Positions 57,901 to 64,000 of a DNA stretch of 64,000 nucleotides are shown piece by piece. The DNA lies in contig CAJFCV020000003.1 in NCBI GenBank assembly GCA_904066235.2, positions 4,650,001 through 4,714,000 of the forward strand. Direction: 5' to 3'. Positions within the stretch are counted from its first letter, which is position 1. Every line of letters begins with the position of its first letter. This DNA comes from Bursaphelenchus xylophilus. Lineage: Eukaryota > Nematoda > Chromadorea > Rhabditida > Aphelenchoididae. Both the position numbers and the translations under genes were made by a program. Under the pieces are notes generated by a model. The model saw only the letters and a list, made by a program, of their open reading frames with translations, was not told where the DNA came from and did no database searches.

Positions 57901-60219
57901 TTGACCCCACTCCCCACCAAAAACATTCACATTCACGTTCGAATTTCGACCTCACGTCCTTATTCTTCTTCTTTGTTTTGGCGCTAAAATCTGTCCCGCC
58001 CATTTATCTGAAGTCTCTTTAAATCCCTCACTGTCTAGACTGTCTCTCCATGTTTACTATACTCTCTCGCTCTTCTCTAGGTTCTCCGTTTTCCGGCGTT
58101 CTCTTGCAGAATTTCCTTTCGAAACAAACACAACAAGAGTCGCCGTTCCGCGGCGTTCCATGGCCGTGCCGAGTGAGCAGAGATCACACAGAATTGAGAG
58201 AATGTCATAGAGAAAAAGTGAAAGGGACAAAAGCCTTGAGGAGAGTGGCCGAACACTCTCTTTAGATACTATTCTAAAGTCCGAGCATGAGAGATGTCGG
58301 TAGAACAAATAAAAAGAGGAGAGCGGCCAGAGAAAGGTCGTAGAGAGTACCCTCTCTTTACGTCAGATGGCCGGTGACAGGCACCACAGTACACGGGACA
58401 CTGGAGTCGCCGTTCCATTTCGAAAAACGTTCCCTTTGGACGTTTCTCTGCCCTCGTTCAAGCCTCTCGCTCTCTCCCAAATTGCGGCGAAGACTGCGTG
58501 TCTTGGGATTGCTTCGACAGAGACTCGAAGAAAAAAGGTCAGTGGCGACTCCAATTATTATGATAGAGTATACCGTGAAAAAATAAACAAAATGAATGAA
58601 GATGATTGTAAACTTGGCAATAATAGTCAAGTCGAGCAAAAAAACATGCGATTTTGGAAGTAAAAAAGAGCTTGTGATCGGGGAAAACAAAAGATCGCGG
58701 CCAAAAAACACGAGGGATTGGGTTACGGTAGTGAGCTTCTGAACTTTCGAAGAAAATAGACTCGAAATCAAAAGTTATTATCTTGGGCTACCATAACAAC
58801 GTAGGCAATCGATTCTGCGATTCCGAAAGTCGCCGACACCTGTTCGACTATTCAAATACGCAGATCTTTGATTTACCGCCCTCCCGCGAATGGACAGTAA
58901 CGCATCCAGATGCTCGGAGTTATGAAAAAATCTCATAAAACCGAAAAAAAAAACTTTTTGAACAAATAATTTGAGTCCAGGAAATCGGTGCTGCACGGTG
59001 CTTGGAAAAAAGGGAGAGGTGGGAGAATATGGCCAACAGAATTGTCCGTTCAAGCGACAAACCTGGGAACGAGAATGGTCATTGTAATGTCCATTACTTG
59101 TGACATTTATGACATCAAATTTAGGTTTCGAAATAAACAGCCATAAATTATAAATTACAAGGGTTTGATCGCAGGGCGAACGTCCTCGACCCAGATTAAT
59201 AGGCTCTCGTTTTTTGGGCTTTCGATTTTTGTAATTAGGAAACGGAAAATGACATTGACCCCGAAACGGGAAAACAAGGTGATTAAAGGCAACTTTCTCG
59301 GCAAAATATATACAGATCAAAGGGAGATGTCGACATTAGACATCTTAAACTTCAATAAAATAATATTGGATATGGCCAAAAAGATCTGAACGAGGCAAAA
59401 GGCCAGTTCAAAATGAAGTTGTTTACCACACAACGGAGGGAAAGTAATGCAAAAACACTGTGGCTGAGGCCACAAGCACAAAGACTATTTTTAAGCGCGT
59501 TTTAATTTAAAATTCGTTGTCGTCGATGACAATGAAACTGGTAAACAATAACATCGGAACGGCGCGGAACGACGGATTAGAGGCATATTTACCACTTCAG
59601 AGTCAATAATTCGAGGTGTGGGATAACGTAAGGCTTCAACGAAGGTGCTTTTGACATTCCAGTGGATAAAATCGTATGCAAAATTTCCAAAAATATCCGC
59701 CAAAAATAGTTCGTGAAGAAGATGGCACGGAAACTTGATATTATCCATGGTAAATTTAAGTAATAAACAGTTAAGAAGCGCCGCACAGTGCAATCACTCG
59801 GGCAGATTCAACCCAAAACAGTTGGCTGGGTTGTTTCAGACCGGTTTCTTGACGAAAAAAGACGACGGCGAAGCCGGCGCGACAATGAATCGGGCATGTA
59901 ATAAAAGGAAATTTAAGGTTTGATAACGCGTTATTCAAGAAACTTGACTGTGATCTCACATAAATTTATGCTCATAATCTGACATAACCTCTAACGTAAT
60001 ACTTTATTGTAAAATTTATAAAGATCACCCATGTTTTGTACTATCATTTGCACTTACTGTAAAAAAAACAAAAACATTATATAACACCATTATATATAAG
60101 TGATATGAAAGTGTGAGACTTCGGTTTCAACCGTCTTGAAGGGTTATTTGACTAACCATTTTAACAACAACCATCTTAGAGATGAGAAAACAACAATAAC
60201 CTGTCCATTAGTGGTTAGT
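54989..60219. promoter_or_regulatory. Long upstream region of MYRF copy B
   Basis: About 5.2 kb, the largest gene-free stretch. From about 55,300 to 58,600 it is GC-richer and holds many CTCTC/GAGAG clusters (for example near 56,480, 57,070, 58,065, 58,250, 58,345 and 58,470), some as short palindromes. Several open frames of 100-340 codons occur (such as 55739-56755 minus and 58778-59320 minus); they overlap each other on both strands, lack domains and follow base composition, so I call none. From 58,600 to 60,219 it is AT-rich. Possible role: extended enhancer or promoter and 5' UTR exons of MYRF copy B. Confidence 0.4.
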
Positions 60220-62595
60220 TCAATCTTTACTGCAGTCACCGTTTTGAATCGAACTCAGGGGTTTGACCCATTGATCCGCCCGTCCGTCCATAAAGTTTTC
60301 CGACATTTCTGGCTCAGTTTTGAGGAGAATGCATCGTGCCGGATTCTCTGCCGTAGTTGGGGCCCATTCAGTTAGTGGAGCGTCAGAATCTGACAGGTTA
60401 ATGAGGGAGGGGTCTCCATTTGGATTACTGTAAAATAAAATGAAATAATTAACGATAAAAAAGTAAAAAAAAATAAACAAATATTAACCTACCCATAACG
60501 ACAAAAGTTGGAAAAGTACTGAGTCGTCAACGAAATCATTTTCCGGTCCTCCGAACTCAGACTGAACTTGTTGACAACAAATGCCCTGAACAGATACACA
60601 AGTTCGTTGCAGTGAGTGGCCCCATCGAATGGTAAGATGTGTCTGGCAAGCCCGATCTGCGCTTTGTTGAAATGAGTGAAGCAATAAAGATAAACATCCT
60701 GATTCCCTCGATCGATTTGCTGCCGGACGTACTTTTGGGTCGGTGCTCCCATTACAACATCCGTGAAGAGCTAAAACGAAATTTAGACATTCAATTTACT
60801 ACACTCGACCAAGAAATAAATTTCTGAACTTACTCTAGTGCAAACTTCTCGGATGCTCAGTTTGTCCTCCACATGCAATCGAATATACATATTGGTCAGT
60901 AATCTCCGCCGTTGAGCAAACCCAGGCTCACTTTCGGGGATTGTCTCGGCCAGGATTTCTTCCACCAGATCGACCGAAGACATTTTTCGGGCGATCAGCT
61001 CTAAAATTGCATAATAAAAAATCTTGCACAATCAAACACTAACTTACGGAATAGCAACCCTTCATGTTCACTGACCCCAACTAGAATAGGTTTAACTGGG
61101 GCTTCAGCCCTTAATTCGTCAAGAGATTTGGGGAAAAAAGGTGGAACTATTCTGGGGGAGATCTCCGTACTCGGCTTCAGACCGTATCCACTCGAAGACA
61201 ACTTCATTTTAGTACCAAACTCCATGGCATCTATAATTCGGAGCGCTTCGTCCGTCTCCTAAAACGTAACGTTATGTCATACTTCAATTCTTAATTTTAA
61301 TACCTAAATTATTACCTAAAAACATACCTCAGTCGTCAATGTTGGCTTGATTCCCATCCGACGCATCCTCTTTCGGCAGGTTTCCACATTTTTGTCATTC
61401 ATCGCCCACATACAATGAGCATTTCCCGCCATTGGCATAATTTTATGAAACAGATCTGAAATGAAACGTAAGTAAAAACCAAAACGTTCGCAAAACAGTT
61501 ATCACACATTCAACATACTCCAAGTAAGTGGACTAAGCGACAAGAACTCCACTAGTGCTCCTCCAGCACTCTGGCCAGCTAGAGTTATGTTATGTGGATC
61601 CCCTCCGAATTTGTGTATATGTTTCTGCACCCATTCCAGCGACATCTTAAGGTCAAAGAGGCCCAGGTTGTCAGGAATCCGACCATCTCCAGTGGTGAAA
61701 AACCCAAGATATCCTAATCGATATTGGACTGTGACAACAACAATGTTGTGAGGTGTTACCTAAAAAAATAAAAAATAATCTAAACTTTCCGCAAACACGA
61801 TTTTGACGGTCAAAAAGCTACGCAACTTACCAAAACGTCGCAGATCCCCTGCATTCCGTATTTCTTTGTGCCATCACTAACAAAAGCTCCTCCATGAACG
61901 AAAACCATCACGGGATGCTGGGTGCTCGATGTTTCTGTGGGCGAGAAGGTGGGAGCGAACACGTTGAGGTACAGCGAGTCTTCTGAAGTCTTCTCCGGGT
62001 TTCTCCATTTCTTTTGAACAAAAGGATCCCTTTGGATTCCACGAGGAGGGAATTGAAAACACTCCAAAACATCGTCTCCAATGGGCTCTGGAGGTTGTGG
62101 ATGCTGCAAAAAAGGGAATTAACGATGCTGTAAAAGATAAATATTACCAGTAAATAAACATAACTACAGATTCATCTAAACTAACCAGAATGCATGCATG
62201 CGCGCACAAATTGATCAAAATTGATCGCGAATTCTTGGCAAAAACAAAATTATGTTTCCCCGAGCCGCGCCCGATCATAAGAAAAAAATCTTTTTGCAAA
62301 TTTTTCTGCACGAATTGACTGATTCGAGCGATCAATGTTACGATTTTATGTTGCCTGATGCGGCTTTACCTATATTTCCGAGGTTGTTTTGGCTTTAATC
62401 TGCTGGCGATTTTCCTAAACCTACCCGAAAACGCAAATCTCCGATTGGTGGTTTGGCGAATGGAATAGACATGAAGACCATGGCCTGACTGTTCGATGGC
62501 TCTCCACAATCAACGATCTTCCCTATGATTCGGCCATAATCATCGAGTTGAATCTCGGGTGAGTTCGGGAGCTTCTTGAAGGTGGGCTCAGTCAT
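60220..62595 (-). CDS. Type-B carboxylesterase, predicted cytosolic
   Basis: Alpha/beta-hydrolase that cleaves carboxyl esters. Minus exons: 62595-62425, 62103-61831, 61759-61519, 61455-61328, 61258-61048, 61000-60834, 60770-60493, 60427-60220; 1677 nt, 558 aa. Domain marks in order: [25 protein letters not shown], oxyanion-hole HGGAF, nucleophile GQSAGG (about Ser212), the acidic-residue region GVSEHEG, and the His motif [12 protein letters not shown]. The catalytic triad looks complete, unlike the neuroligin-type inactive relatives. There is no signal peptide ([14 protein letters not shown]), no transmembrane tail and no C-terminal ER-retention signal, so a cytosolic xenobiotic or lipid esterase is likely. 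No paralogue of it is visible in the window. Confidence 0.93.
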
Positions 62596-64000
62596 TGCGG
62601 AAGTCCGGCGGGGAACCCAGCTTGTGACCCTAAAACTAGTTCATAGCAATTCGTTGGCAATCTCTATCCACAAAAAAATAACGAACTTCCTAAAACCACC
62701 CATATTCGGCCCCGGGAAATCAAAAAATGAAAATTAAGAAATTCGAGTAATTTCTCCAGAATGCGTCAACCGCTTCCGATTCCAAAACCCTTCAGGGGAA
62801 ACACTGATAAACTTTTGATAATAACATTAGTTTCTTATTCCTTCTTTTCCCCGAACTTGCACTACTTTTTAAGCGAAAGGTCACACAAATTCAAGCGATT
62901 TTAACATTTTAAAATTCATAAAACCTTTCATTGCATTGGGTGAAAGGGAAGTTCTGTTGAACTTAAAGGGAGAAGTTACGTTGTAAAGCCTTGATCGAAG
63001 TGTAAGGTTAATATTCATTGAAAACAGAACTTAGAGTTTGAAATTCTAGCAAAGATGACGAATGATTTTAATTCTCATTAGAGCTCCAAAAATTGTCCCC
63101 TTTTTCTGTTCTACTTCCGATAGTATTTTCGATAGCAAAACACAAAAAAAATCTCTGGAATTTCCATACAAATTCAGAGTCTCTGGGAAAATTCAGTTTG
63201 AATCATTTTTGGGCGAAAATAAAAATAATCTAAATATTTTTTTACAAAATCTGAGAAAACGAAGTTTGCTTGCGTATGATGGATTTTGGCAAGAAGTGCC
63301 CCCAGGGAATGTGAGTTTACATCTAATTCGAAGGGAAAATATTCGGAAAAGTTGTTATGAACGTCACGAACCACAGGAGAAGGGATTGTAAAGTGATGTA
63401 AAAGTGGTAAAACCATATGTCGGTAAACAAAAGTGAAGGGGAAACTTTCATTAACGGGATATTGTAACTTATTTAAATTATGGGTAAATTTTGTCAAACG
63501 AAATTTGGATAATTTTATTGGGAATAAATTACATAAGCTTGGGAGAAGGTTTTATCAAGTTTTATTGTTAAAAAAACTCGTTTACAGTCTCTCTAGTTTG
63601 CAAAAATAACGGCCAAGGGTTAGAAAACGTTGTAAATTTAGAACCTAAGTGAGTTCATTAGGTAGAAAAATATTTATAGAAGAATAAATTGCAATTCTCC
63701 GTCTAAATATAACTTAAAGTTCACATATCACAAGTCCACTTTCCCAAATTAGTGGTCTCCACTCCACCACCATGAAATTCTAAAAAAATAGCCTTGTGCA
63801 GGGGGGAGCGCAAGAGTTTCCTCTCCGAATAGTCGGAACCCCCGCAGAAAGGACACCCAAAAAACGCCTATTCAACCCTTGGAAGCGGGGCTGGCTTAAT
63901 AAGCAGACTGTTATAATTAAAGCGTGGGCGCGACCCTTACATCAGCACCTTGTGTAATTCCCCAAATATGCAAAAACTTACTCATCGGAAAGAGGGGGAA
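62596..64000. other. Upstream region of the carboxylesterase to window end
   Basis: About 1.4 kb, mostly AT-rich. Frames at 63062-63391 (plus) and 63174-63497 (minus) overlap one another and have no domain. Nothing supportable seen; the last 200 bases become GC-richer. Confidence 0.4.

Noticed and set aside
58778..59320. 180-codon minus-strand open frame
   Set aside because: No recognisable domain, overlaps other chance frames, no splice-site support.

Overview
The window reads as chromosomal DNA of a nematode, most likely a rhabditid-type worm. Nearly all protein genes are split by short introns (about 35-100 nt) with GT donors and TTTTCAG or TTTTTAG acceptors. Several start codons sit a few bases after such an acceptor, as expected for spliced-leader trans-splicing. 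The gene content is nematode-like: ShKT-domain proteins, a tyrosinase with ShKT repeats, a two-Ig Dpr-like protein, tandem MYRF genes and an ankyrin-repeat TNNI3K-type kinase. I rebuilt exon chains by hand; each complete multi-exon model given high confidence sums to a multiple of three and ends at an in-frame stop. No rRNA, tRNA, CRISPR or viral sequence was recognised.

Layout. 0-2 kb: 3' part of a Thr-rich secreted protein with three ShKT domains. 2.9-5.5 kb (minus): LIM-domain-binding protein (ldb-1). 7.1-10.7 kb: TAF3 with histone fold and PHD finger. 14.0-16.4 kb: secreted tyrosinase with two ShKT domains. 17.0-18.0 kb: matrixin with almost no propeptide. 18.6-19.8 kb: five-exon, 71-residue Lys-rich protein. 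19.9-21.3 kb: foldback element with two 620-bp arms. 21.8-22.7 kb: a probable unannotated CS-alpha-beta (defensin-like) peptide gene containing a 245-bp MITE-like repeat. 23.5-26.9 kb: TNNI3K-like kinase. 27.1-28.3 kb: decayed mariner. 31.9-33.7 kb: GT10 alpha-1,3-fucosyltransferase. 34.9-37.9 kb: two divergent copies of a short secreted YPY-rich, C-terminal-cysteine peptide. 40.6-42.8 kb: two-Ig, probably GPI-anchored zig-8/Dpr-like protein. 43.0-44.4 kb (minus): divergent PP1 phosphatase with a GC-AG intron. 45.5-46.4 kb (minus): TMEM53/DUF829-like protein, head to head with an orphan GPI-anchored protein at 46.5-47.3 kb. 47.9-55.0 kb (minus): two tandem MYRF paralogues. 60.2-62.6 kb (minus): carboxylesterase.

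The genes do not form one pathway. Several share themes: extracellular matrix and cuticle chemistry (ShKT protein, tyrosinase, matrixin, fucosyltransferase), transcription control (LDB, TAF3, two MYRFs) and small secreted peptides. The most interesting items are the hidden six-cysteine peptide, the YPY peptide pair, the near-perfect foldback element and an apparent gene-conversion tract between the MYRF copies.
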